Shown: positions 14,753 through 22,445 of the stretch, piece after piece
Position numbering within the stretch: the first letter of the stretch is position 1
Layout of the letters: each line of letters starts with the position of its first letter
Notes under the pieces: generated by a model
The model's database searches: none
Seen by the model: only the letters and a program-made list of their open reading frames with translations
What the model was told of the DNA's origin: nothing
Source: CAYLWN01 sp964387625
GTDB lineage: Bacteria > Patescibacteriota > Microgenomatia > UBA10105
Reading direction: 5' to 3'
Length of the DNA stretch: 26,474 bases
NCBI GenBank assembly: GCA_964387625.1
Contig: CAYLWN010000013.1
Span: 1-26,474, forward strand
Position numbers and translations under genes: made by a program

Positions 14753-16774
14753 TTAAATATTTCCTTTTAATACTGCATTGAATTTTTGTTCAATATTTTT
14801 GATTAATTTTAGTCTAACTGGTTCAATATCAAAAGAGCTTAAACTTTTTTTAGCATTTAAATAATAAATTTTAAATGTAACGCTGTCTTGATAGGAATTT
14901 AAATATTGCACTCTATAAATAATATCCGAAGATTTATAAATTTCAGAAATAATATTGCCAATTCCTGTATGAGGCTTTAATATGAATGTTAAGTCTTCAA
15001 TGATGGGCGGATATTTAGGAATCGGCACGTAAGTCTTTTGTATATTTATGTGACTGACTAATTTGTCAAAATCAATTTCTAAAATAGTTATAGGCACATT
15101 AATATTTAATTTAGCCAAAACCTCTGAATTTATAAGTCCTAATTGTCCAAAATCTCCCAGTTGTAAAGATTTGTATTTATCCCACCAAATATTTATGCTG
15201 GCTTGAATTTTATTTGGAAATTGAATAGTAAATAACGAAAAAATAGTTTCAGCCAATCCTTTTGCTTGCCTGAATTTATCACCTGTCCAAAGTACCATTA
15301 ATATAGATTTTTCAACTGGTAAAGAATTAGACTTGTATAAATAAATGTGACTTAGTTCAAATATTTCAAACTCAGATTTAATTTTTAAATTTTGTGAAGC
15401 AATATTTAACATACTTGGAAGCATTGATGGTCTTAAATAAACCCATTCATTTGATAATGGATTAACAATTTTATAGCTTTTATTTTTGGGTAGGTTAAAT
15501 AAATCCATCAAATTTTTAGAAATCATTGAATAAGTATAAGTTTCGGTATATCCCCAATCACGTAAGCGGATTTTTAAATCCTGCTCCCAATGTAATATTG
15601 GATCTAAATCGGTATTACTAATAACTGTTTGAGGCAATTGCGGAATGATTTTATGATATCCATAAATTCTGGAAATTTCTTCTATTATGTCTACGTCAAT
15701 TTGCACATCTCTTCTGAAACTGGGTATGGTAATTTCTATATAGTCAGCATTAATTCTGTTTTCAAATCTCAGTGATTTTAAAATCTGAAAAATATCCTCA
15801 TCAGATAATTTAGATCCTATATAAACATCCAATTTTTTACGTTCACAAATAACTTTATAAGGTTTAAATTTGTGAGGATAAATATCATATAAATTACTGG
15901 CAATTTGACCCCCAGTTAATTGGGTCATCAATTCAATACCAGAAATTACTGTCGGTAATACAAGTTCAGTGTCAATATCTTTTTCAAACAAAGAACCAGC
16001 TTCAGTCCTGAAACTTAATTTCATCATTGTTTGTCTGATTTTCTGTGGGTTATAAGTTTGCATAAATAACAGCACTCGTTTGGTAGTGGGTTTAATACTT
16101 GAGTTAAGACAGCCCATAATTCCACACAAATCAATAATTCTCCCTGATCCGTCTTCAATCACAATATCTCCTCCAGGTAGTGTATGTGTTTGTTTGTCCA
16201 ACGTGATCAACCGTTCACCTTTTTTTGATTGTCTTAACACCATAGTGGGAATATCTTTATGACTTAAGATTTCATCAAAATCAAACGCGTGAGCAGGTTG
16301 TCCGTAAGCACGCATTAAATAATTAGTTACATCTATTACATTGTTGAGTGATCTAATACCTGTTAATTCCAATTTTTGTTTTAACCATTTTGGAGATTTT
16401 CCGACTTTGACATTTTCGATAATAACTGATGTCCATCGGGGATTTAATTTTGGATCAGAAAGAATTTTTAATTTATATTTATTTTTTTGTGGAAATTTAA
16501 TTTCAGTTTCTGTTATTTTGTATGGATCATTGATAAATTTTGCTTTAATGCCAAATCTGGGCAAAATAACCGCAGCTTCACGGGCAATTCCTGAAATAGA
16601 CATCATGTCCGGCCGGTTTGACGTGACTTCAATATCATAAATTATTTCTTTACCTTGTCTGATGATTCTTTCCACAGATGGACCACAAAGGGATAAATAT
16701 TCCTTTATTTGCGATGGCGTAGCCTTTGTTTCTAAATATTCTCTCAACCAGGAATCAGGTACGAGTATATTCAT
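14753..16774 (-). CDS. pheT: Phenylalanyl-tRNA synthetase beta subunit, short form
   Basis: PheT supplies tRNA binding and Tyr editing in the PheRS heterotetramer. It starts MNILVPDSWLREYLETKATP and soon reaches IIYDIEVTSNRPDMMSISGIAREAA, which normally follows the EMAP-II/OB tRNA-binding domain; that domain (about 100 residues) is missing, so the protein is 673 instead of about 790 residues. The B3/B4 editing region (CGIMGCLNSSI, LSFRTEAGSLFEKDID) and B5/catalytic-like domain (EEISRIYGYHKI) are present, and the C-terminal anticodon-binding ferredoxin-like domain (YPPIIEDLTFI to KFNAVLKGNI) is complete. It lies 86 bp downstream of alaX-pheS, separated by an 80-bp palindrome. Confidence 0.94.
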   Translation of the reverse strand: MNILVPDSWLREYLETKATPSQIKEYLSLCGPSVERIIRQGKEIIYDIEVTSNRPDMMSISGIAREAAVILPRFGIKAKFINDPYKITETEIKFPQKNKYKLKILSDPKLNPRWTSVIIENVKVGKSPKWLKQKLELTGIRSLNNVIDVTNYLMRAYGQPAHAFDFDEILSHKDIPTMVLRQSKKGERLITLDKQTHTLPGGDIVIEDGSGRIIDLCGIMGCLNSSIKPTTKRVLLFMQTYNPQKIRQTMMKLSFRTEAGSLFEKDIDTELVLPTVISGIELMTQLTGGQIASNLYDIYPHKFKPYKVICERKKLDVYIGSKLSDEDIFQILKSLRFENRINADYIEITIPSFRRDVQIDVDIIEEISRIYGYHKIIPQLPQTVISNTDLDPILHWEQDLKIRLRDWGYTETYTYSMISKNLMDLFNLPKNKSYKIVNPLSNEWVYLRPSMLPSMLNIASQNLKIKSEFEIFELSHIYLYKSNSLPVEKSILMVLWTGDKFRQAKGLAETIFSLFTIQFPNKIQASINIWWDKYKSLQLGDFGQLGLINSEVLAKLNINVPITILEIDFDKLVSHINIQKTYVPIPKYPPIIEDLTFILKPHTGIGNIISEIYKSSDIIYRVQYLNSYQDSVTFKIYYLNAKKSLSSFDIEPVRLKLIKNIEQKFNAVLKGNI

Positions 16775-16780
16775 AATCGT

Positions 16781-16860
16781 ATCGATGCGAATATACTAAT
16801 AATGCGAATTATACAAATAATATTAGTATCATTAGTATCAATTCGTATATTAGCATCGAT
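16781..16860 (-). repeat. 80-bp imperfect palindrome filling the pheS-pheT gap
   Basis: It begins ATCGATGCGAATATAC and ends GTATATTAGCATCGAT, 16-bp arms that pair with one mismatch. The interior has more complementary words (ACTAATAATGCGAATTA; ATTAGTATCATTAGTATCAA). It spans exactly from next to the pheT start to next to the pheS stop. Confidence 0.7.
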
Positions 16861-18675
16861 TTAGAATTGTTCTAAAAATCTTAAATCATTTCCGTAAATG
16901 AGTCTTATGTCATCAAGTTTTGTTCCAGACTTCATCATATACGTGCGTTCCACTCCCCAACCGATTGCAAATCCGCTATATTCGTTAGGATCAATGTTGC
17001 CGCTTTTTAGCACATTAGGGTGTATCATGCCAGAACCCGCAAGTTCAAGCCAACCTTCCTTGCACAATCGACAACCTAGACCGTTGCAGATATCACATGA
17101 TATATCCACTTCAAATGACGGTTCAGTAAATTGAAAATGAAATGGTCTTAATCTGAATTTTCTATTTATTCCAAAATATTGTTTGATAAAATAATCAATA
17201 AATCCTTTAAGATGACCGATAGAAACATTTTTATCAATGTACATGCCTTCAAATTGGTGAAACATTGGGGTGTGGGATATATCTATTTGTCGTCTATAAC
17301 ATTTGGAAATATTAATCATTTTTATAGGTAATTGTTTCTTTTCCATTTCTCTAACTTGACCATTAGAAGTGTGTGGTGTCAAAACAATTTTATTAAACTT
17401 CGAATTCATTGGTAATTTATCATTGGTCATTGGTAATTGGATGTGAAACGTTTCCCATTCATCTCTGGCAGGATGGGATTTTGGCATATTAAGACTTCCG
17501 AAGGCATACCAATCCCATTCAACTTCAGGATATCTGACTCTCCCAAACCCTATACGGGAAAATATTTGAGTAATTTCAGTAATTGCTTGTGTCACAATAT
17601 GTAAATGCCCGTCAGGTAGCAATATACCCGGAACAGTTATATCAAACCAATCATGATCCTCTCTAGTAATGTTTTGTTTACTTTTAATACTATGCAAAAC
17701 TTGCTGTTTAAATTGATTGACAATTATTCCGGCTGATTTTCTACTCTCTAAGGGCAAGAGTTTAATTTTTCTAATCAACTGCGTTGCTTTTCCGTTTGAC
17801 CCGAAATACTTTACTTGTAATTGTTCTAAATTTTCATTTGATGTTAATTTAATCGCATTATTTATTTCTTTTTCCATGTCAATAATTAAAGTTTTAAATG
17901 AGTTAATGTCCATATTTGTTATTTCAACTTTTTTTGGATTTGGTACATCAATTGACTTATCTATTGGTGGTATTACAACAGTATAGTAAATCCTACTTAT
18001 CTGATTATTTACTTCTATATCGATAATTTTAATCAAACCAATTTCAGAAGTATTTGCCACTTGTGTTCCGCCATCCGGGATTGGAGAAAACCCATCAATA
18101 GTTATCAGTCTCAATGGTTTATTTTTAGGTAAATTTCCGTAAACTTTGATATTACGTTTAACAATTTCTTCAAAGGAAACCATTTCTGCAGTAATTTTTC
18201 TTCCCTCAACAACTGCCATATTACTTTGTTTTTCAATGGTATCTTTTAATTTGGGATTTATAATTCCCTGATATTCAATAAAAGCGTTTTTTCCATGGTT
18301 AGCTTTAATGGGTTTTATGTCATGAATCAATTGCATTACTATTTCATGAATAACATGACCACCGGAGTGAAGCTGCATATTTTGCCATCTCAACGCCCAA
18401 TCAAGTGAGCAATTAACCATATCTCCTTTGGATAATTTGCCTGTTAATTTGCCTTCGTGAATAACTGTTTTGTCCTGCATTCGTACATGTGTAACAGAAA
18501 ATGTTCCGTGTTTATTTTGAATTATTCCTTTGTCTGAAAGTTGTCCTCCGCCTTGAGGATAAAAAATAGTCTCATTTAAAACTATTTCAAAATGAGTACC
18601 CCTTTTTTGAAAATGCATGATTTTAGCAGTGTGTGTTTTTTGATAGCTATCTTGTAAATAAAGCAATTTAGTCAT
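16861..18675 (-). CDS. pheS: Fusion of AlaX-type tRNA-editing domain with PheRS alpha subunit
   Basis: A single 604-residue frame with no internal stop. Residues 1-235 resemble AlaX/AlaRS editing domains: FYPQGGGQLSDKG (38-50), a HxxxH pair in QLHSGGHVIH (H103, H107) and PDGGTQVANTSEIG (200-213). The usual CGGTHV zinc motif is DGGTQV here. Residues 256-604 are a full PheS: N-terminal coiled coil (LEQLQVKYFGSNGKATQLI), class II motif 2 region (NMPKSHPARDEWETF, TPHTSNGQVR), FHQFEG, a CxxC...CxxC knuckle (C527, C530, C535, C538) and motif 3 (GFAIGWGVERTYMM, IRLIYGNDLRFLEQF). It pairs with PheT downstream. An in-frame repeat lies at 17401-17440. What the editing domain acts on is unknown. Confidence 0.9.
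   Translation of the reverse strand: MTKLLYLQDSYQKTHTAKIMHFQKRGTHFEIVLNETIFYPQGGGQLSDKGIIQNKHGTFSVTHVRMQDKTVIHEGKLTGKLSKGDMVNCSLDWALRWQNMQLHSGGHVIHEIVMQLIHDIKPIKANHGKNAFIEYQGIINPKLKDTIEKQSNMAVVEGRKITAEMVSFEEIVKRNIKVYGNLPKNKPLRLITIDGFSPIPDGGTQVANTSEIGLIKIIDIEVNNQISRIYYTVVIPPIDKSIDVPNPKKVEITNMDINSFKTLIIDMEKEINNAIKLTSNENLEQLQVKYFGSNGKATQLIRKIKLLPLESRKSAGIIVNQFKQQVLHSIKSKQNITREDHDWFDITVPGILLPDGHLHIVTQAITEITQIFSRIGFGRVRYPEVEWDWYAFGSLNMPKSHPARDEWETFHIQLPMTNDKLPMNSKFNKIVLTPHTSNGQVREMEKKQLPIKMINISKCYRRQIDISHTPMFHQFEGMYIDKNVSIGHLKGFIDYFIKQYFGINRKFRLRPFHFQFTEPSFEVDISCDICNGLGCRLCKEGWLELAGSGMIHPNVLKSGNIDPNEYSGFAIGWGVERTYMMKSGTKLDDIRLIYGNDLRFLEQF
17401..17440 (-). repeat. Word repeat inserted in frame within pheS
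   Basis: On the coding strand the words CAATTACCAATGACCAATGA and TAAATTACCAATGAATTCG give QLPMTNDKLPMNSK, residues 413-426. They lie between DEWETFHI and the conserved TPHTS motif. The tandem AATTACCAATGA pattern is of the intergenic word-repeat kind. Confidence 0.55.
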
Positions 18676-18693
18676 AAAAAATTAATTATTTTT

Positions 18694-18702
18694 ATTATAT
18701 CA
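18694..18702 (-). promoter_or_regulatory. Extended -10 promoter candidate for alaX-pheS
   Basis: TGATATAAT on the minus strand is a perfect extended -10 (TGnTATAAT), 18 nt before the ATG at 18675. No good -35 box is seen. The 5' leader would be about 11 nt with no Shine-Dalgarno site. Confidence 0.45.
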
Positions 18703-18772
18703 GGACTTTACATTTAATCTTACACTATAAAATTAATAATTTAAATTTGATTAATTATCATATATATTTATT

Positions 18773-18857
18773 CTCTGAGCGAGTCCGACAAAAGTCGAGA
18801 CGAGTCGATGAGTATTTAGCCTTCGACTTCGCCAAGTCAGACTTGGCTTCGCTCAGG
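18773..18857 (+). repeat. Inverted pair of family A hairpins
   Basis: The first unit runs TCTGAGCGAGTCCGAC to GTCGAGACGAGTCGATGAG (degenerate). The second, at 18820-18857, carries the CCAAGTCAGACTTGG core and matches 2538-2574. In the 312-nt rplT-pheS spacer (18676-18987) I see this pair, the pheS promoter candidate and a terminator. Confidence 0.72.
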
Positions 18858-18874
18858 CAATAACGTGTAATCAT

Positions 18875-18900
18875 AAAAAAAGCTCCCTGCTTGGGAGCTT
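18875..18900 (-). terminator. Rho-independent terminator of infC-rpmI-rplT
   Basis: On the minus strand, AAGCTCCC, loop AAGCA, GGGAGCTT is followed by a run of T. It lies 88 bp after the rplT stop. A weaker hairpin (AGCTCC...GGGGAGTT) at about 18928-18949 precedes it. Confidence 0.85.
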
Positions 18901-18987
18901 ATTGGTAATATTTTTCACTTCCAATTAAACTCCCCTATTTAGGAGCTAAATGAGAAAAAGAAAAATTTTTGATAAACTCTATTCATT

Positions 18988-19344
18988 TTAATTAACCTGT
19001 TTTTTTACTTTATCAACAATAATTCTGAAAACATTTGGATCGGATATTGCCAAATCTGCTAAAATTTTCCGGTCTAAAATAATGTCTGATTTTTTCAAAG
19101 CATGCATAAATCTGGAATAATTTAAATCCATTTCCTGCACTGCTGAATTGATTCTGGATACCCAAAGCCGTCTCATATCACGTTTACGCAATTTTCTGCC
19201 TGAGAAAGCATATTCGCCAGCATGTAACATGGCTTCTTTGGCAACTCTGATATTTCTTGACTTAGTCATGCGATAACCTTTATTTGCGAGTAAGACTTTT
19301 TTATGCTTCGCATGTGTAGTGATGCCTCTTTTTATTCTAGCCAT
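18988..19344 (-). CDS. rplT: Ribosomal protein bL20
   Basis: Large-subunit assembly protein L20, 118 residues. Characteristic segments are ARIKRGITTHAKHKKVL, AGEYAFSGRKLRKRDMRRLW, RINSAVQEMDLNYSRFM and RKILADLAISDPNVF. The length is normal. It starts 10 bp after the rpmI stop with AAGGAGA-type sequence just upstream, a good ribosome-binding site. A strong terminator follows, so the operon probably ends here. Confidence 0.97.
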   Translation of the reverse strand: MARIKRGITTHAKHKKVLLANKGYRMTKSRNIRVAKEAMLHAGEYAFSGRKLRKRDMRRLWVSRINSAVQEMDLNYSRFMHALKKSDIILDRKILADLAISDPNVFRIIVDKVKKQVN

Positions 19345-19353
19345 AATTCTCCT

Positions 19354-19548
19354 TTATAAATAAGGTACAAAACTTTTTATTGCAGCAGTCATATTTGCAT
19401 TGACTACTTTTGTTTGACTTAATTTACGCATTTGTCTTTTTGATTTATGTGTTCGCAAATGTCTTATTCCTTGTGAACGTCTCAGGATTTTACCATTTTT
19501 GGTAATATTAAATCTTTTTGCAACTATTTTTCTGGTTTTCATTTTCAT
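19354..19548 (-). CDS. rpmI: Ribosomal protein bL35
   Basis: Small basic L35 protein, 64 residues, with MKMKTRKIVAKRFNITKNGK, then SQGIRHLRTHKSKRQ and NANMTAAIKSFVPYL, all typical. The start at 19548 is 4 bp from the infC stop; an alternative Met two codons in would change little. The infC-rpmI-rplT order is widely conserved. Confidence 0.95.
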   Translation of the reverse strand: MKMKTRKIVAKRFNITKNGKILRRSQGIRHLRTHKSKRQMRKLSQTKVVNANMTAAIKSFVPYL

Positions 19549-19552
19549 AAAT

Positions 19553-20140
19553 TTATTCTTTCGTTAAACTATTTTTGTCAGGCTCACTTTTCACTTTTTG
19601 TTTTGGTTCGCTTTTGTTGTCAGCAACAATAAATGTCACTAACGTTTTTCCTTCCAGATGCGATGGTCTGACAATCTTATAACCTTTTAAGCTGTTAAGA
19701 AATTTATCAATAACAATTCTTCCAAATTCCTGATGGGTGATTTCTCTACCTCTGAAAGGTAAGGAAATTTTAATCTGATCACCATCTATCAAAAATTCCT
19801 GAGCTTGTCTGACCCTGACCTCTAAATCATGTTCGCCTATAAATGGCCGCAGGCGTATTTCTTTGATCTGGATATGCTTTTGTTTCTTTTTTTCTTCGCG
19901 TAATTTTTTGGCTTCCAGATACTTAAATTTCTTAAAATCTATCAATTTTGCTACAGGAGGCACAGCATGAGCAGCAATTTCAACTACATCAATTCCCTTT
20001 TCTCTTCCGATTGTTAAAGCTTCTGCTTTCGTGAGAATGCCGATTTGTTTACCACTTTCATCCAACAACCTTAATTTTGGTGCTTGGATAAAGTAGTTAA
20101 TTCTGTAAAATTTGCCTCTTGGTTTAAATTTCTTGTACAA
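19553..20140 (-). CDS. infC: Translation initiation factor IF-3
   Basis: IF-3 prevents 50S joining and checks start-codon pairing on the 30S subunit. The N-domain (RINYFIQAPKLRLLDESGKQ, GIDVVEIAAHAVPPVAKLID) and C-domain (IQIKEIRLRPFIGEHDLEVR, QIKISLPFRGREITH) are complete, with a charged C-terminal tail. No ATG is available at the N-terminus: TTG at 20140 is the best start because an in-frame stop lies three codons upstream. Non-ATG starts are known for infC in other bacteria, where they permit autoregulation; that it applies here is inference. A consensus promoter lies 40 bp upstream. Confidence 0.93.
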   Translation of the reverse strand: MYKKFKPRGKFYRINYFIQAPKLRLLDESGKQIGILTKAEALTIGREKGIDVVEIAAHAVPPVAKLIDFKKFKYLEAKKLREEKKKQKHIQIKEIRLRPFIGEHDLEVRVRQAQEFLIDGDQIKISLPFRGREITHQEFGRIVIDKFLNSLKGYKIVRPSHLEGKTLVTFIVADNKSEPKQKVKSEPDKNSLTKE

Positions 20141-20179
20141 TTTATTTTAAAACAACCTGGTTTTTATAAACTATAGGTA

Positions 20180-20208
20180 ATTATACTAAATAAAACTCTA
20201 TTTGCCAA
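20180..20208 (-). promoter_or_regulatory. Sigma-70-type promoter for infC-rpmI-rplT
   Basis: On the minus strand, TTGGCA (20208-20203), a 17-nt spacer and TATAAT (20185-20180) are near-perfect boxes. A start about 7 nt downstream gives a leader of about 33 nt before the TTG codon. It separates this operon from thrS upstream. Confidence 0.75.
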
Positions 20209-20252
20209 TAAGCGTTGAGAATCGAGTTATAGCTAGCAGCTATAATGTTATC

Positions 20253-20361
20253 GCCTGAGCTTGCCTGTCTGCCGGCAGGCAGGTCGAAGGTTTAAATATT
20301 TAAACCTTTCGACTCTTCCCGCCAATCTTTATATTTAATATGAAGGCGGGATTCGCTCAGG
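20253..20361 (+). repeat. Inverted pair of family A hairpins, GC-rich core
   Basis: The first unit (20253-20290) is GCCTGAGC, core TTGCCTGTCTGCCGGCAGGC, AGGTCGAAGG. The second (20304-20361) runs CCTTTCGACTCTTCCCGCC to GGCGGGATTCGCTCAGGG with a longer loop. The GCCGGCAGGCAGG core is the same type as the insertion in recG. It lies between thrS and the infC promoter. Confidence 0.72.
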
Positions 20362-20385
20362 GAATATAAGTTTTGCTAATCGGTA

Positions 20386-22188
20386 TTACCAATTGATCCG
20401 TTCCTTAATTTCTTTTTGCATGTATCCAATAAATGTCTCAACAGGAAACGGACCATCAGCTTTTCCGCTTCTGGCACGTTCTGAAACTGTTTTTGAAGTA
20501 ACTTCTTTATCACCTAAAATCAGCATATAGGAAACTTTTTGAAGTTGTGCATCCCTGATTTTAGCCTGTAATCTTTCACTTCGGTCATCAATTTCTGCTC
20601 TGATACCTGTATCAAGAAGTTTTTTTAATATTTCTTGTCCATATTTGAGGTGCTTGTCAGTAATGGGTAAAACCTTTACCTGAACCGGATTTAACCAAGT
20701 GGGAAAGTTTCCACCGTAATGTTCAAGTAGAACCATCATAAACCGTTCAGCAGAGCCAATAATGGCTCTGTGAATCATCACAGGCCTTTTTTCAAGACCA
20801 TTTTTGTCAGTATAAATCAAATTAAATCTTTCAGGCATAAAATAATCGATTTGAATGGTTGATAATTGCCACTCGCGTCCCAATGCATCAGTGACTATCA
20901 AATCCATTTTAGGAGCATAAAACGCAGCTTCACCAACGCCTTCAAAATGCTCAATTTTATTCCTGACCATAATTTCTTTAGCCCATTTCTCTGTCTTCGC
21001 CCAAATTTTTGGATCGCCAATGTATTTTTCGGGGTGCAATGGGTCATGAGTTGACAATCTGTATTTGTATTTAAAACCAAAGGTTTCGATAATTTTCTTG
21101 GTCATGTCAAGCGCCATGTCAATTTCATGATCCACTTGTTCTTCAGTGCAAAAAACATGGCAATCGTCCTGGGAAAAAGATCTGACACGGGCAAGACCAT
21201 TTAATTCTCCTGGTTTTTCATCACGATAAAGCATGGCAAAGTCGGTAAATCTAAGCGGTAGATCACGATAACTTCTGGGGGAGCTCGCATAAATTTGTGT
21301 ATGCTGCGGACAGTTCATAGGTTTAAGATAAAATTCTTCATTGGAATAATTAGATATAACTCTGAATAAATTTTCCTGGTATTTATCATAATGACCTGAT
21401 ATTTTGAATAATTCAGCTTTATTTATTTGTGGAGTATGTACTTGCTGGTATCCGTGTTTTGATTGAATTTCTTCAACATAATCATTTAATAATTTTCTGA
21501 TTAAAGCCCCTTTTGGTAGGTATAGTGGTAATCCACTGCCTACTAAATCAGAAAAAGTAAATAAATCCAGTTGCTTACCCAGTTTTCGGTGATCTCTTTT
21601 TTTAGCTTCTTCCAAAGCCCATAAATATTGATCCAACTCTTTGGAAGTAGCAAACGCAGTTCCGTAGATACGGGATAACATTTTATTCTTTTCGTTACCG
21701 TGCCAATAAGCTCCGGCAACTGATAATAATTTAAAGGCTTTTATTTCACCGGTTGATTTGGCATGTGGACCGCTACAAAGGTCTAAGTCAACATTACCCA
21801 TTTTATATATAGATACTTTTTCATGTCTTTTTTCAATATCATCAAGCCATTCAAATTTGTAAGGGTTATTTTTAAATAGATTGCGGGCTTTGCCAATGGG
21901 AATAAATTCTTGAGTCATGGGTAAATTTAGTTTAACCAATCTTTTCATTTCAGCTTCTATTTTGGGAAAATCAGTTTCTGAAATTTTGTAAGTTTGCCCT
22001 GAGCCTGCCGAAGGGTCATAGTCAAAATAAAAACCTTCATCTGTTGCCGGCCCCATAGCTTTTTTGAGGTTTGGATATAAATTTTGCATTGCAGCATGTA
22101 AAACGTGTTCAGCAGTATGCCGTAATCCCCATATTTTTTGTTTATCAACTGTCATTTTTTCTATTTTTTTATTCAATATTTGTGACAT
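20386..22188 (-). CDS. thrS: Threonyl-tRNA synthetase, without TGS domain
   Basis: This enzyme charges tRNA-Thr and edits Ser-tRNA-Thr. The editing domain starts almost at once with GLRHTAEHVLH (HxxxH at residues 24 and 28) and continues to LDLCSGPHAKSTGEI. The class II catalytic core has the zinc Cys in KPMNCPQHTQ, FSQDDCHVF and IHRAIIGSAERFM, followed by the anticodon-binding domain (QVKVLPITDKH onwards). The N-terminal TGS domain found in E. coli ThrRS is absent; 600 residues. The start at 22188 is supported by AAGGAG about 5 nt upstream, the clearest Shine-Dalgarno site in the window. Residues 59-65 (PSAGSGQ) come from an inserted repeat. A long structured leader precedes it. Confidence 0.96.
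   Translation of the reverse strand: MSQILNKKIEKMTVDKQKIWGLRHTAEHVLHAAMQNLYPNLKKAMGPATDEGFYFDYDPSAGSGQTYKISETDFPKIEAEMKRLVKLNLPMTQEFIPIGKARNLFKNNPYKFEWLDDIEKRHEKVSIYKMGNVDLDLCSGPHAKSTGEIKAFKLLSVAGAYWHGNEKNKMLSRIYGTAFATSKELDQYLWALEEAKKRDHRKLGKQLDLFTFSDLVGSGLPLYLPKGALIRKLLNDYVEEIQSKHGYQQVHTPQINKAELFKISGHYDKYQENLFRVISNYSNEEFYLKPMNCPQHTQIYASSPRSYRDLPLRFTDFAMLYRDEKPGELNGLARVRSFSQDDCHVFCTEEQVDHEIDMALDMTKKIIETFGFKYKYRLSTHDPLHPEKYIGDPKIWAKTEKWAKEIMVRNKIEHFEGVGEAAFYAPKMDLIVTDALGREWQLSTIQIDYFMPERFNLIYTDKNGLEKRPVMIHRAIIGSAERFMMVLLEHYGGNFPTWLNPVQVKVLPITDKHLKYGQEILKKLLDTGIRAEIDDRSERLQAKIRDAQLQKVSYMLILGDKEVTSKTVSERARSGKADGPFPVETFIGYMQKEIKERINW
21997..22015 (-). repeat. Family A-like repeat inserted in frame within thrS
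   Basis: CCCTGAGCCTGCCGAAGGG on the plus strand is an imperfect palindrome with the CCCTGAG and GAAGGG ends of family A. It encodes DPSAGSGQ in the editing domain, between DEGFYFDY and YKISETDFPKIEAEM. Other ThrRS proteins read straight through here without it, to my knowledge. Confidence 0.7.
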
Positions 22189-22440
22189 AAATACTCCTTT
22201 TTAACAAAATAACCACCTTTTTAAATTGGATTCATAAAATTTTATGAAGGTTCCATCCAATCTTAAGGTGGCTTAATTAACTATATCGTATTAGTATAAC
22301 GCTTCTCTTTGGGATTGGTTAGTTCCCATAATAACGAAAAGATAAATTGTGTTTAGAGTCTTTTTGATCCCGATTTAATAGGGATTATTAGAGACTCTTA
22401 TGAAACTGTTTTACCTTTTAATTCCGATTTTAAACAGTTT
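22189..22440 (-). promoter_or_regulatory. Structured thrS leader with T-box-like antiterminator
   Basis: Reading toward thrS: hairpin 1 (AAACTGTTT with AAACAGTTT, 22440-22403), hairpin 2 (AGAGTC, ATCCC, GGGAT, GACTCT, 22398-22355), a weaker GGGA...TCCC hairpin with an ACTAACCA loop, then at 22261-22225 ATTGGA, a seven-base bulge TGGAACC, a perfect TTCATAAAATTTTATGAA hairpin, and TCCAAT. T-box antiterminators have two helices around a bulge UGGNACC, so the match is close. An outer stem (CCACCTT with AAGGTGG, 22271-22213) is followed by TTATTTTGTT and could act as terminator. T-box identity is inference: stem I and a specifier codon are not proven. Confidence 0.5.
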
Positions 22441-22445
22441 CTTTT

